Notes: generated by a model from the sequence alone, not told the origin. DNA of 61,360 nt from an uncultured Lachnospiraceae bacterium (GCA_902789665.1 CADAOY010000008.1:1-61360); one strand, 5' to 3'; shown: positions 43,626-53,316, numbered from the stretch's first letter. Numbers and translations are program-made.

Positions 43626-44117
43626 ATGAATATTGTATTACATGAACCGGGGAATCCCTTAAATACAGGAAATATTGGAAGAACATGCTGCGCTACAGAC
43701 ACAGTACTTCATCTTATTGAGCCAATGGGATTTCGCCTTGATCAGAAAGAAATAAAAAGAGCCGGTATGGATTACTGGCAGCATCTTGATGTAAGAAGAT
43801 ATATTAATTTTCAGGACTTCCTACAGAAGAATCCCGGAGCGAAAATATATATGGCCACAACCAAAGCGCATAAAACTTATACTGAGGTTCAGTATGGGGA
43901 GAATGATTTCATAATGTTTGGAAATGAAAGCAGGGGCATCCCTGAAGAAATCCTTGTAGATTATGAAGATACCTGTATCAGAATTCCAATGGGTGAGAAA
44001 ATAAGATCATTGAATCTTGCCAACTCAGTTGCCATCGTATTATATGAAGCGCTCAGGCAGCAGAACTTTGCGAATCTGGAGTGTAATGGGGAACTGCACA
44101 GGTTAAACTGGAAGTAG
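43626..44117 (+). CDS. trmL: tRNA (cytidine/uridine-34 2'-O)-methyltransferase
   Basis: 163-residue SPOUT methyltransferase of the TrmL type acting on wobble nucleotide 34 of tRNA-Leu. Motifs: HEPGNPLNTGNIGRTCCAT at the start, IMFGNESRGIPEE near residue 97 and IPMGEKIRSLNLANSVAIVLYEA near 120, forming the SAM-binding trefoil knot. TGAGGGAAAAT precedes the ATG. Length matches the family. Confidence 0.93.
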   Translation: MNIVLHEPGNPLNTGNIGRTCCATDTVLHLIEPMGFRLDQKEIKRAGMDYWQHLDVRRYINFQDFLQKNPGAKIYMATTKAHKTYTEVQYGENDFIMFGNESRGIPEEILVDYEDTCIRIPMGEKIRSLNLANSVAIVLYEALRQQNFANLECNGELHRLNWK

Positions 44118-44469
44118 TTCGAAGCTGCCTTACGCGTCGCTTAAATATTACGCGCCCCTCTCGCCAAAAACTACTCTTCGAAGCTCATTGCTGCTGGGCA
44201 GCACAGGATCGCTTCTCAGAGCATTTTTGTCTCGGGGTCGCTACATCTATGAAAATCGTTCTTCAGAGCATTTAAGCTGGCTCGGCAGCGCCAAAGTTTA
44301 TATTGTTGCCTTGCTAGGACAAAATGCTCTCCACAAAGCGAACCTGTACAGCTTGCTGTAATGAGCTTTGGGGAGAGTATTTTTGGACGCAGCAAAAGGC
44401 AACTGCATAGAGTCATTTTGGACGCGTCAGGCAGCATCATAGATGCAGCGCGAAGCACCAAAGAATATA
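44118..44469 (+). ncRNA. structured intergenic region, possible RNA
   Basis: 350 bp without a credible gene between trmL (+) and a kinase gene (-). Bases 44321-44339 pair with 44365-44383 over 19 positions (one A-G mismatch, one G-T), enclosing a perfect hairpin TACAGC-TT-GCTGTA (44347-44360), and ATTTTT follows the stem. AGTAGTTCGAAGCT and CTACTCTTCGAAGCT recur near the left end, and TTTTGGACGC occurs twice (44381, 44416). It may be a bidirectional terminator, a repeat remnant or a structured RNA; no -35/-10 pair is clear. Confidence 0.4.
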
Positions 44470-45903
44470 CTACACATCATCTTCTGTCTGGACTTCAGAA
44501 ATCGGAAGTGTGAAGAGGAACTCGCTGCCTTCACCTTCGGTGCTGATTACATCGATATTTTCGTTGTGAGCTCTGATGATTTCCTTGGTAATGGAGAGGC
44601 CAAGGCCTGTGCCTTTCTTGTCCTTACCACGGGATGAATCTGTTTTATAGAATCTGTCGAAAATTTTATGAAGACTTTCTTTAGGAATACCAATTCCGTT
44701 ATCTTTTACACTGATAAGGAGTTTGGTATTTTTTTCCTGGGTTTCTATTTTAATTTCACTGTCTTTATTACTGAATTTAATTGCATTATCAAGAAGGTTG
44801 TAGATAACCTGCTCAATCTTGGTTTTATCCGCATGCACATACATCTCTTCGCCTGTTAATACAAGATTAATACGAATCTTCTTTTCTCTGCAGGCACCTT
44901 CGAAGGTGGAGATAATGGAGCGGATGGTAGAATTTATTTCAAAATCAGAGAGCTCTAACATATTTCTGTTAGTTCCCATATTATTCAATGTCAAAAGTGA
45001 ATTGGTTAACTTGATTAATCTTTCGGACTCATTCTGTACGATGGCAAGATATTTATCATGCATCTCAGGTGGAATGGTTCCATCAAGCATGGCTTCGGAA
45101 TAGCCCTTAATACTGGTAAGTGGTGAACGGAAATCGTGAGATACGTTGGCTACAAGTTTCTTTTCGTTATCCTCAACTTTCGCCAGTTCGCTGGCCATAT
45201 AATTAAGGGTGGCTGCAAGGTAGCCCATCTCATCATCACTGTCCACGGTAAATTCATAATGAAGATTACCGCTGGCATATTCCTCTGTGGCTCTGGTGAT
45301 TTTACGAAGCGGAATATATACAGCTTCAGTAAAGAAAATCAGGATGATTAATGAGAGTAAGAAAAGAATTACCAGCATGATATATGAAATATTAAGAAGA
45401 CTGTTCTGGAAAGCATCGACGGTCTCCATAGGCTTACTGATAACAACATAACCCTGAACGGTATAGCCGTTGGTGATTGGAGCATAAACGCAGAGGTGAT
45501 TTGAATCCCAGTAACCGCGAAGTGTGGTAACTTCGTAGAATTCGGTGCTGTCGATAAGTTCTCCAAAGCCTTCAACATAAACATCTTCAGCTGTTATATC
45601 AAGTGGTGTGGAAGAATCAAGAATAATAAGACCTGAAGGATTGATAATCCAGATTGTTGCAGAAAGATAGGACTGCAGGATATCAATCTGTGTCTTGGCT
45701 GATTCCAGAGTGATGACATTATTATAAAGCCCTGATGCGAAGGTGTCTGCGATTTGGACAGCCTCTTTGTACAGAGCTTCTGATTCGTGGGCCAAAAGGG
45801 ATCTGCGGACCATGGAAGTAACAAAGGATGAAACTACCAGGAAACCGAAGAGCGCAAAAATGATATAGCCCATTATGAACTTAAGATAAACGGTTTTTCT
45901 CAT
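44470..45903 (-). CDS. sensor histidine kinase
   Basis: 477 residues. TM1 at about 8-30, an extracytoplasmic double-Cache-like region at 31-165, TM2 at 168-190 and HAMP at 192-245. HisKA NVSHDFRSPLTSIKGY near 257 carries the phospho-His, and HATPase has IEQVIYNLLDNAIKF, VKDNGIGIP and KGTGLGLSIT. Its ATG overlaps the response-regulator gene's end by 4 bp. The outer domain probably binds a small ligand, unknown. Confidence 0.92.
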   Translation of the reverse strand: MRKTVYLKFIMGYIIFALFGFLVVSSFVTSMVRRSLLAHESEALYKEAVQIADTFASGLYNNVITLESAKTQIDILQSYLSATIWIINPSGLIILDSSTPLDITAEDVYVEGFGELIDSTEFYEVTTLRGYWDSNHLCVYAPITNGYTVQGYVVISKPMETVDAFQNSLLNISYIMLVILFLLSLIILIFFTEAVYIPLRKITRATEEYASGNLHYEFTVDSDDEMGYLAATLNYMASELAKVEDNEKKLVANVSHDFRSPLTSIKGYSEAMLDGTIPPEMHDKYLAIVQNESERLIKLTNSLLTLNNMGTNRNMLELSDFEINSTIRSIISTFEGACREKKIRINLVLTGEEMYVHADKTKIEQVIYNLLDNAIKFSNKDSEIKIETQEKNTKLLISVKDNGIGIPKESLHKIFDRFYKTDSSRGKDKKGTGLGLSITKEIIRAHNENIDVISTEGEGSEFLFTLPISEVQTEDDV

Positions 45904-46613
45904 TCTGGTTTGTTATATTGAAATTTGTAGCCCCTTGCCCAGATGGTGGTTAAATCCCAGTTCGGGTGGGTGCCGATTTTTTCACGGATTCTCTTAATAT
46001 GTACGTCAACTGTACGTGTATCAACCGGGTTGTTAAAGCCCCAGATTTTATCAAGAAGCTGCTCTCTTGAGAATACCTGGTTCGGTGATGAAGCCAGGAA
46101 ATAGAGAAGCTCAAGTTCCTTCGGAGGCATGGTAATAATCTCACCACGGCAGATAACCCTGTAGTTGGTTAAACTGATGGTAAGGTCTGGATAGGTAACC
46201 ATTTCCTCGCCGGTTTTGGTTTCAGGAACGGCACTGCCCATCTTGTAACGTCTCGTAACTGCCTTAACCCTTGCCACAAGTTCCTTGGAATCGAAAGGCT
46301 TCTCCATATAATCGTCAGCCCCAAGCTCCAACCCAAGTACCTTGTCGAAGGTCTCGCCCTTGGCGGAAAGCATGATAATCGGCACGTTATTATTCTTTGA
46401 ACGAAGTTCTCTTACGACGCCGTAACCGTCAATTCCCGGAAGCATTATATCCAAAAGAATTAAATCAGGGTCAAAATCCCCGGCCGCAGTTATCGCCGAT
46501 TCCCCATCACCCACGATTAAGGTTTCAAAACATTCCTTGGTAAGATAAAGGGAAATTAATTCTGCTATGGCATTGTCGTCATCGACTATGAGAATTTTCT
46601 GTTTATTAATCAT
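45900..46613 (-). CDS. OmpR-family response regulator
   Basis: 237 residues. Receiver with VDDDNA, LLDIMLPGIDG (phospho-Asp near residue 54), LSAKG and YMEKPFDSKEL (switch Lys); a winged-helix output domain from about 138 (PPKELELLYFLASSPNQVFSREQLL, RTVDVHIKRIREK). AAGGAGAG precedes its start on the minus strand, overlapping the end of mutS2, so the order mutS2-regulator-kinase is one operon. Confidence 0.94.
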   Translation of the reverse strand: MINKQKILIVDDDNAIAELISLYLTKECFETLIVGDGESAITAAGDFDPDLILLDIMLPGIDGYGVVRELRSKNNNVPIIMLSAKGETFDKVLGLELGADDYMEKPFDSKELVARVKAVTRRYKMGSAVPETKTGEEMVTYPDLTISLTNYRVICRGEIITMPPKELELLYFLASSPNQVFSREQLLDKIWGFNNPVDTRTVDVHIKRIREKIGTHPNWDLTTIWARGYKFQYNKPE

Positions 46614-46622
46614 GATCTCTCC

Positions 46623-48971
46623 TTATTCTCTGAAGCTGGCAATGGTTACACCTGCATCGCCTTCTCCGTATTCCGCTATGTGGAATTCCTTTACACTTGA
46701 TACACTTTTTAGGTGTCTGTGAACTGCATTTCTAAGGGCTCCGGTACCCTTTCCATGTACTATTCTAACAGATGGAAGGCCCGAAAGAAAAGCGTCATCA
46801 AGATATTTATCAAGTTTTGCAATGGCCTCATCTGATGTAAGTCCAAGAAGTTTTATCTCAGGTGAAATATTCATGGACTTGGAGTGTGCACTCTTAAGAT
46901 TTCTCTTATAGCCCGTATTTTTGTATGGATTTTCCTCCTTAACAGGAGATAAATCATCCACATTTGCCTTCATCTTCATAACGCCGCAGGTTACAAAGAG
47001 ATTACCTTTGGCATCAGGAAGGGTGGTAACTGCGCCCTTTAAATTCATGGAGATAATAAGCACAGTGTCGCCTTTTTTTAGTTTCTTTGGATCAACTTTA
47101 GGGAGGCTTCGCCCCTTATCTTCCTCCGCCTTCGAAACCCTGGCAGACTTACTCTTTATATGCTCTCTTAAGGTGCTTCTGTCCTGCTCCAGGGTCTTAA
47201 TGTCAGAACGCTGCAGGTCAATAATCGCCTTATCCACAGTCTTCTTGGCATCTTCCAAAATATCCTTCGCCTCTTCATTGGCTGAAGCAAGAATCTTCTC
47301 GCGGCTTTCAATAATTCGTTCTTCCTTCGTGGATAAGAGTTCTTCTCTTTCCTTAAGTTTCTTAAGCTGAATATCAATATAGGCCCTGTCTTCTTCCTGG
47401 GCGATTCTTTCCTTATCAAGTTTTGATAAAAGGTCTTCAAAGTCCAGCTTCGAAGAGCCAATATTAGTCTTGGCATTCTCAATAATGTCCTTTGGAAGTC
47501 CAAGTTTGGTAGAAATTGCCAGGGCGTTGCTTTTGCCCGGGATTCCGATTAAAAGTTTATAAGTAGGAGCCATGGTATCCACGTCGAATTCGCAGCCTGC
47601 ATTCATAACTCCCTCAGTGCTCATGGCATAAATTTTAAGCTCGCTGTAGTGAGTTGTTGCGATGGCCGGAACGCCTGAGGCTCTAAGCTTCTCCAGAATA
47701 GCCGTCGCCAGGGCAGCGCCTTCCACCGGATCGGTTCCTGCACAAAGCTCATCAAAAAGTACCAGCGTGCGGTCATTGGCTTTTTCCAAAATCTCCACAA
47801 TCCTGGTCATGTGTGATGAGAAGGTACTCAGGTTCTGCTCAATACTCTGATTATCGCCGATATCTGCATAAATATCCTCAACGATAGGAATCTCGCTTAA
47901 GTCAGATGCCGGTATAAAAAGCCCCGACTGCGCCATGGCAAGTAAAAGACCGGTGGTTTTAAGCGTAACGGTTTTACCGCCGGTGTTAGGACCTGTGATA
48001 ATCAGCATCGAATAGTCGCCCCCAAGGGTGACGGTAATCGGCACAATCTTCTTAGCGTCGATAAGGGGATGACGCGCCTTAATAAGATTAATATATCTGT
48101 CATCTCTTATATTCGGATAGGCACCATTCATGCGAATGGCCAGGCGCCCTTTGGCAAAAATCAAATCAAGTTCAGTTAATGTGTGGATATTATTAAGAAT
48201 ATCAGGCAAAATTCCCGCAACCTTGCGGCTAAGGGAAGCTAAAATTCTCTCAATTTCTGCAATCTCATCGAGCTCTAATTCATGCAGCCTGTTATTAAGT
48301 TCAACCACGCTTTCCGGTTCAATAAAATAGGTGGACCCGGAGTTGGAGGTATCATGAACAATACCCCTGACCTGGCCCTTATATGGAGCCTTAATCGGAA
48401 TACAGTAGCGGTCGGAACGAAGAGTCACCACCGCTTCCTGCAGGTAGTCTTTATATTTACTGGTAATTAATTTATTAAGCTCAGAATGAATCTGCCCCTG
48501 CATCTTCTTAATCGCCTTGCGAAGCGAAGCAAGCTCCGGCGAGGCATTATCCGAAATGGTATCCGCATCCTCGATGCACCTTCTGATATCCATTGCAATA
48601 TCCTTGGCAGGATAGAGGGTATCAAAATAATTCTTAAGGATGTTCTCCTTCTGCCCGTACTGTTTTGCCGAGAGGCAGCATTCCAGGTGCTGTGCCACCT
48701 TAATAAGGGAGCCAGCAGACAAAGAACGCTCAAGCCTCAGGCTCTCCGTCTCTTCCTTCAGAGTTCTGTTTCCGCTTAAATCAAGATTGCCCTGAGTTAA
48801 TATATATTCCGTCGCCGCCCCGGTCTTATCAAGCGCATTTAAAACCAGCTTCTTATCTGAAGACGGCTGGGTGGCAAGAGCCAGGGCATGACCTTCTTCT
48901 GAAGTGGTCTCGTTGGCTAAAAGGGCGAGGATTTTGTTATATTCCAAAATACGTAAAGATTCTCTATTCAT
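46623..48971 (-). CDS. mutS2: endonuclease MutS2
   Basis: 782 residues from ATG 48971 (a GTG three codons earlier is possible; neither has an obvious ribosome site). Core and clamp helices, then the ABC ATPase with GPNTGGKTVTLKTTGLL near residue 330, DELCAGTDPVEGAALATAIL near 408 and TTHYSELK; a long coiled coil at about 520-620; and a C-terminal Smr domain with VRIVHGKGTGALR. The usual LDLRG of Smr is IKLLG here, which may affect nicking. MutS2 acts in recombination control and on stalled ribosomes. Confidence 0.94.
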   Translation of the reverse strand: MNRESLRILEYNKILALLANETTSEEGHALALATQPSSDKKLVLNALDKTGAATEYILTQGNLDLSGNRTLKEETESLRLERSLSAGSLIKVAQHLECCLSAKQYGQKENILKNYFDTLYPAKDIAMDIRRCIEDADTISDNASPELASLRKAIKKMQGQIHSELNKLITSKYKDYLQEAVVTLRSDRYCIPIKAPYKGQVRGIVHDTSNSGSTYFIEPESVVELNNRLHELELDEIAEIERILASLSRKVAGILPDILNNIHTLTELDLIFAKGRLAIRMNGAYPNIRDDRYINLIKARHPLIDAKKIVPITVTLGGDYSMLIITGPNTGGKTVTLKTTGLLLAMAQSGLFIPASDLSEIPIVEDIYADIGDNQSIEQNLSTFSSHMTRIVEILEKANDRTLVLFDELCAGTDPVEGAALATAILEKLRASGVPAIATTHYSELKIYAMSTEGVMNAGCEFDVDTMAPTYKLLIGIPGKSNALAISTKLGLPKDIIENAKTNIGSSKLDFEDLLSKLDKERIAQEEDRAYIDIQLKKLKEREELLSTKEERIIESREKILASANEEAKDILEDAKKTVDKAIIDLQRSDIKTLEQDRSTLREHIKSKSARVSKAEEDKGRSLPKVDPKKLKKGDTVLIISMNLKGAVTTLPDAKGNLFVTCGVMKMKANVDDLSPVKEENPYKNTGYKRNLKSAHSKSMNISPEIKLLGLTSDEAIAKLDKYLDDAFLSGLPSVRIVHGKGTGALRNAVHRHLKSVSSVKEFHIAEYGEGDAGVTIASFRE

Positions 48972-49075
48972 AACAAGCACATAATAGCATATTTTGGGAC
49001 AAATTACTATTTAAAAGATGTAAAATCCCCGCCCTTTATGGTATTATTAAATAGTGTTTTAGAAAGGGAAAAACC

Positions 49076-50368
49076 ATGGATAAAAAAACAGATGTAATTG
49101 ACAATGAAGATTATAAATTTCTCCAGGAACAGATTAAAGACAGGCCGATAAACAGGCGTAAACTCATAAAGAGGTCCATAACCACGATCCTGATGGCCAT
49201 AATTTTTGGTCTTGTGGCCTGCATTACCTTCATTCTTCTTGAGCCGGTTTTCTCCAAGATGATAGAGCCTAAGCCTGCTGAGGAGGAGCCACCGGTAGTT
49301 GTAATCAGCGAGGAAGACGAACTTCTTCCTGAGGACATGCTTTCGGAAAAAACCATAGAAGAGCCGGCGGGACCTATATCAACCTCCAGTTCTCCGGCAG
49401 ACTCCCTTAATGAATATCAAAGCGCAATGAAGGAGATGAAGAGCATCTCCGAAGATGTGCAAAAGAGCCTTGTTACCATTACATCCATCGTGGATAATGA
49501 GGACTTCTTTGCGGGAACAGCAAGGTCAGACCGTAGAATCAGCGGTCTTTTGGTGGCAGACAATACGACGGATTATATCATCATTGCCAAGATGAAGGAG
49601 TCGCACATTGGAGACAGCGTGGCGGTTACTTTTGCAAGCGGTGAGACCGTAAGGGCCACAATATATAATAAGGATAACAATACAGGTTATGTAGCAATTA
49701 CAGTGCCTCTTAACGGGGTGCCACTCAGTACCAAAGGCGTAATAAGTTATGCCCATATAGGTAATTCCAATGTTACGGGTAATGTTGGAGACATAGTTAT
49801 GGCCCTTGGTAATCCTTTGGGATACGACAACTCAGTATCCTACGGCATGATTACATCGAGGGAAATCGATGTAAGTTTAATGGACTGTAATTATAAACTC
49901 ATGACTACAGATATCTACGGAAGCACCAATGCCAGCGGTGTCATAGTTAATACCAAGGGACAGGTAATAGGCTTAATCGATCAGAGTTTTAACCCATCGG
50001 ATATGACCAATCATCTTTCTGCCATTGGCATCACAGAGTTCAAAAGTGTCATCGAGATGCTCTCAAATGGCGTAACCAGACCGCACCTTGGACTCTATGT
50101 TGAGAATGTCAGCAAGGAAGATAAGATTTTATATCATCTGCCGGACGGGGCTTTTGTCACAGATATGGAAATAGATTCGCCGGCATTTCTGGCCGGTTTT
50201 AGGAAGGGGGATATAATCTTCGCCGTTAATGATGCCATTGTTGGGGATGTGAGCGAGTTCGAAACCGAGATGAAATATTATGCATCGGGAGACTCCGTTG
50301 TGATTTCGGTTCTTAGGTCCAATGGCGCTTCATATACGGATGTTAATCTGACAGTTAATCTGGAGTAA
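49076..50368 (+). CDS. HtrA-like membrane protein, probable pseudoprotease
   Basis: 430 residues. A basic cytoplasmic start, TM at about 33-55, a Pro/Glu-rich linker, a trypsin-like domain at 120-300 and a PDZ domain at 305-425. The fold is clear (VAVTFASGETVRATI, ALGNPLGYDNSVSYGMITS), but none of the three catalytic residues aligns: YIIIAKMKES where HtrA has TNxHV, KDNNTGYVAI where the Asp should be, and STNASGVIVN in place of GNSGGPLVN. It is therefore likely a non-catalytic sensor, chaperone or scaffold. GAAAGGG precedes the ATG; mutS2 is divergent. Confidence 0.85.
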   Translation: MDKKTDVIDNEDYKFLQEQIKDRPINRRKLIKRSITTILMAIIFGLVACITFILLEPVFSKMIEPKPAEEEPPVVVISEEDELLPEDMLSEKTIEEPAGPISTSSSPADSLNEYQSAMKEMKSISEDVQKSLVTITSIVDNEDFFAGTARSDRRISGLLVADNTTDYIIIAKMKESHIGDSVAVTFASGETVRATIYNKDNNTGYVAITVPLNGVPLSTKGVISYAHIGNSNVTGNVGDIVMALGNPLGYDNSVSYGMITSREIDVSLMDCNYKLMTTDIYGSTNASGVIVNTKGQVIGLIDQSFNPSDMTNHLSAIGITEFKSVIEMLSNGVTRPHLGLYVENVSKEDKILYHLPDGAFVTDMEIDSPAFLAGFRKGDIIFAVNDAIVGDVSEFETEMKYYASGDSVVISVLRSNGASYTDVNLTVNLE

Positions 50369-50387
50369 ATTAGAAAGAGGTAAAATA

Positions 50388-51323
50388 ATGAGATACATTG
50401 TGGATTTAAGAGAAGGACTTAATGTGGATGATATCTACTTCTGCAAGTCCAAGACTACAGGCACGACTTCTACGGGAAAGGAGTTTTTCAACCTGGTACT
50501 GCAGGATAAGACAGGCACCATCAATGCCAAGGTCTGGGATACATCAAGCAGCGCCATTGCTGAATTTGAGGAGATGGATTTCGTCTATATCCGTGGAGAA
50601 GTGAACTCATATAGGGAGAATCTTCAGGTGAAGGTGCTTCAGCTTCGTAAGGCTCAGGAGGGCGACTACTTAGTTGATGATTATATGCCAATGTCTTCCA
50701 AGCCGATTGATGAGATGTGGGGGGATTTGCTGGCATATATTGATAAAGTTGAGGATAAGCATTACAATCAGCTTCTTAAGAAGTTCTTCTTAGAAGATGA
50801 GGAAGTTATCTCACAGTTCAAGAAGTCATCTGCTGCAAGGGGCGTGCATCATGCTTTTGTCGGAGGCCTCTTGGAGCATACCCTTGGGGTTACGAGAGTT
50901 GCTTATCTGTTAAGCCGCGTCTACAGTGATTTAAACCGCGACCTTCTTGTAACATCGGCCATTCTCCATGACGTGGGCAAAATCCGCGAGTACAGCTCTT
51001 TCCCACAAAATGACTTTACTGATGAGGGTAATCTTATCGGACATATCATCATAGGTTACGAGATGATAGGGGATAAGATTAAGGATATTCCGGAATTTCC
51101 AAAAATGAAGGAAGATCAGCTTAAGCACTGCATCTTAGCACACCATGGCAAACTTGAATTTGGCTCACCTAAGACCCCTGGTCTTATTGAGGCTGTGGCT
51201 CTTAATTATGCAGATGATATCGATGCCAAACTTGAGACTTTCCGTGAGGCTACTGCCAAGGATGAGAACTGGGTATTTTCCAAGCCTCTTGAGCGCTCAA
51301 TAAGGAAGACTATTACAGATTAG
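50388..51323 (+). CDS. yhaM: YhaM-family 3'-5' exoribonuclease
   Basis: 311 residues. An N-terminal OB-fold RNA-binding domain (about 1-95; TGKEFFNLVLQDKTGTINAKVW) and a C-terminal HD domain with HHAFVGGLLEHTLGV near residue 160, SAILHDVGKIREY near 187 and LAHHGKLEFGSPKTP near 245. These match YhaM/Cbf1, a Firmicutes 3'-5' exonuclease acting on RNA and DNA. AGAGGT lies just before the ATG, 19 bp after the HtrA-like gene. Confidence 0.93.
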   Translation: MRYIVDLREGLNVDDIYFCKSKTTGTTSTGKEFFNLVLQDKTGTINAKVWDTSSSAIAEFEEMDFVYIRGEVNSYRENLQVKVLQLRKAQEGDYLVDDYMPMSSKPIDEMWGDLLAYIDKVEDKHYNQLLKKFFLEDEEVISQFKKSSAARGVHHAFVGGLLEHTLGVTRVAYLLSRVYSDLNRDLLVTSAILHDVGKIREYSSFPQNDFTDEGNLIGHIIIGYEMIGDKIKDIPEFPKMKEDQLKHCILAHHGKLEFGSPKTPGLIEAVALNYADDIDAKLETFREATAKDENWVFSKPLERSIRKTITD

Positions 51324-51334
51324 GTTATAAGTTT

Positions 51335-53029
51335 ATGGAATATAAAAAGAATCAGGTGGTTACTGTCACCATCACGGATATGGATGATGACGGTAACGGC
51401 ATAGGTAAGATTGACGGATATATTCTCTTTATCAAAGATACCGTAATTGGGGATACCGTCGAGGCCAAAATCATCAAGGTTAAGAAAAATTATTCCTATG
51501 CCATTGCAACAAAAATAATTACGCCATCAGCTGACAGGGTGTCGCTTAAGTGCCCTGTTGGCAAATCTTGTGGCGGATGTCAGCTTCAGGCTCTAAATTA
51601 CGAATCCCAGTTACAATTTAAATATAATAAGGTTTTCAATGATTTAGTGAGAATCGGCGGTGTGGATGCTGATTATCTTAAAGTTGTCATGGAGCCTGTT
51701 GTGGGTATGGAAAATCCATGGAATTACAGGAATAAGTCGCAGTATCCTGTCGGTCTTAATAAAGACGGGGAGATAATTGCAGGCTTTTATGCAGGCCGTA
51801 CTCACAGTATTATCAGTTTTCCTGAGTGCCATATTGCGACCTTAAGTGATAAAGCTATTCTTGATGTGATTCTAAAATGGGCCGGGGATATGAATGTCAG
51901 GCCTTATGATGAAACATCCCAGACCGGGCTTCTTCGCCATATTCTTATTCGAACCGCGGTGCATACCGGCGAAATTATGGTATGCCTGATTATAAACGGC
52001 GAGTCTTTGGGAGATAAAGAGAATTCTTTGATTTCTTCACTTAAGAAGGTGGATGGAATTGCATCTGTCTGCATTAATGTTAATAAGAAAAATACCAACG
52101 TAATAATGGGAGACAGAACTTACTGCATCTACGGTAAGGATAAAATAGAGGATATAATGGTGCCTTGCAATGTCTCGGGAAATGAGTTTGTTCCAACCAG
52201 GCGCGAGGTTAAGTTCCTGATTTCTGCAAGGAGCTTCTATCAGGTTAATCCCATTCAGACGCAAAAATTATATTCAATAGCGCTTGATTATGCAGGCCTT
52301 ACAGGCAATGAAGAGGTATGGGATCTTTACTGCGGAATCGGAACAATTTCCCTATTTATGGCATCATCAGCCCGTAAGGTATATGGTGTGGAAGTTGTAG
52401 GTGATGCCATCCGTGATGCCAAGGAGAATGCAGCAATTAATGGCATCGAGAATGCGGAATTTATAGAGGGTAAGGCGGAGGAGATTTTGCCAGAGTATTA
52501 TGAGAAGGGCATCTCAAAGCCTGACGTTATTATGGTGGATCCACCACGTAAGGGCTGCGACGAAAAATGCCTTGATACCATGGTTCGTATGGCTCCTTCA
52601 AAGATTGTATATGTAAGCTGCAACCCGGCCTCCCTTGCCAGGGATATTAAGTTTTTGATGGCGAATGGTTATGAACTTAAGAAGGTGCGGCCGGTTGATA
52701 TGTTTGGGCATACGGTGCATGTTGAGACGGTTGTTCTTCTGTCCCAACAAAAACCGGACGATCATATTGAGATAGAGATTGATTTGGATGAAATAGATGC
52801 TACAAGAGCGGAGACAAAGGCAACCTATGAAGAGATACGTAATTGGGTGCAGGAGATGTACGGATTCCATGTGACAAACCTGAATATTGCACAGGTAAAA
52901 CAGAAGCATGGAATTATTGAAAGAGAGAATTATAATAAGTCAAAATCAGAAAACAGTAGGCAGCCGGGATGCCCGGAAGAAAAGATTAGGGCTATTGAAA
53001 ATGCGCTGAAATTTTTTCAGATGATTTAA
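51335..53029 (+). CDS. 23S rRNA (uracil-5-)-methyltransferase (RlmCD/RumA type)
   Basis: 564 residues. An N-terminal TRAM domain (about 1-60), an iron-sulfur Cys set CPVGKSCGGCQLQ near residue 72, a SAM methyltransferase core with QVNPIQTQKLY, WDLYCGIGTISLFMA near 330 and VDPPRKGCDEKCL near 395, and a catalytic Cys in YVSCNPASLARD near 427. A C-terminal extension of about 80 residues (ATYEEIRNWVQEMYG onward), seen in several Clostridia, is of unknown use. RlmD/RlmCD methylate U1939 and U747. It follows yhaM after 11 bp. Confidence 0.92.
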   Translation: MEYKKNQVVTVTITDMDDDGNGIGKIDGYILFIKDTVIGDTVEAKIIKVKKNYSYAIATKIITPSADRVSLKCPVGKSCGGCQLQALNYESQLQFKYNKVFNDLVRIGGVDADYLKVVMEPVVGMENPWNYRNKSQYPVGLNKDGEIIAGFYAGRTHSIISFPECHIATLSDKAILDVILKWAGDMNVRPYDETSQTGLLRHILIRTAVHTGEIMVCLIINGESLGDKENSLISSLKKVDGIASVCINVNKKNTNVIMGDRTYCIYGKDKIEDIMVPCNVSGNEFVPTRREVKFLISARSFYQVNPIQTQKLYSIALDYAGLTGNEEVWDLYCGIGTISLFMASSARKVYGVEVVGDAIRDAKENAAINGIENAEFIEGKAEEILPEYYEKGISKPDVIMVDPPRKGCDEKCLDTMVRMAPSKIVYVSCNPASLARDIKFLMANGYELKKVRPVDMFGHTVHVETVVLLSQQKPDDHIEIEIDLDEIDATRAETKATYEEIRNWVQEMYGFHVTNLNIAQVKQKHGIIERENYNKSKSENSRQPGCPEEKIRAIENALKFFQMI

Positions 53030-53079
53030 GAACTTTGATAAATACGAATTTGATTTGATTTATTATTTGGAATTAATGA

Positions 53080-53316
53080 ATGCCGATTCATAATCATACA
53101 ACGTCAGAACACATGAGTATAATCGGATTAGAACGATCGAGTATGCAATGGCCTGCAATTATGTTGAAGGAAAACCATGATTCAACAGGCGATTACTGGT
53201 ATTTCTGGTTTGTAAAAGAAGGAGCAGATAAATATTATGTGCTGAGTCTGTCTGCAGACCGGTTCAGCAAAGAAGAAGCGATTGAAATTGCCAAGTCTGT
53301 TATAATAAAAGAATGA
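53080..53316 (+). CDS. short hypothetical ORF, possible DUF4367-like remnant
   Basis: 78 residues. The ORF has no clear ribosome site before 53080. Its second half (YWYFWFVKEGADKYYVLSLSADRFSKEEAIEIAKSVI) resembles the C-terminal end of DUF4367-type extracytoplasmic domains, where an enzyme-like loop is followed by a final helix. It lacks a signal peptide or TM, so it may be the remaining end of a larger gene. It marks the start of the accessory part of the window. Weakly supported. Confidence 0.4.
   Translation: MPIHNHTTSEHMSIIGLERSSMQWPAIMLKENHDSTGDYWYFWFVKEGADKYYVLSLSADRFSKEEAIEIAKSVIIKE

Noticed and set aside
44216-44461. 81-codon minus-strand ORF in the structured region
   Set aside because: No ribosome site; the frame runs through the long stem-loop and repeats, and the translation has no recognisable pattern.
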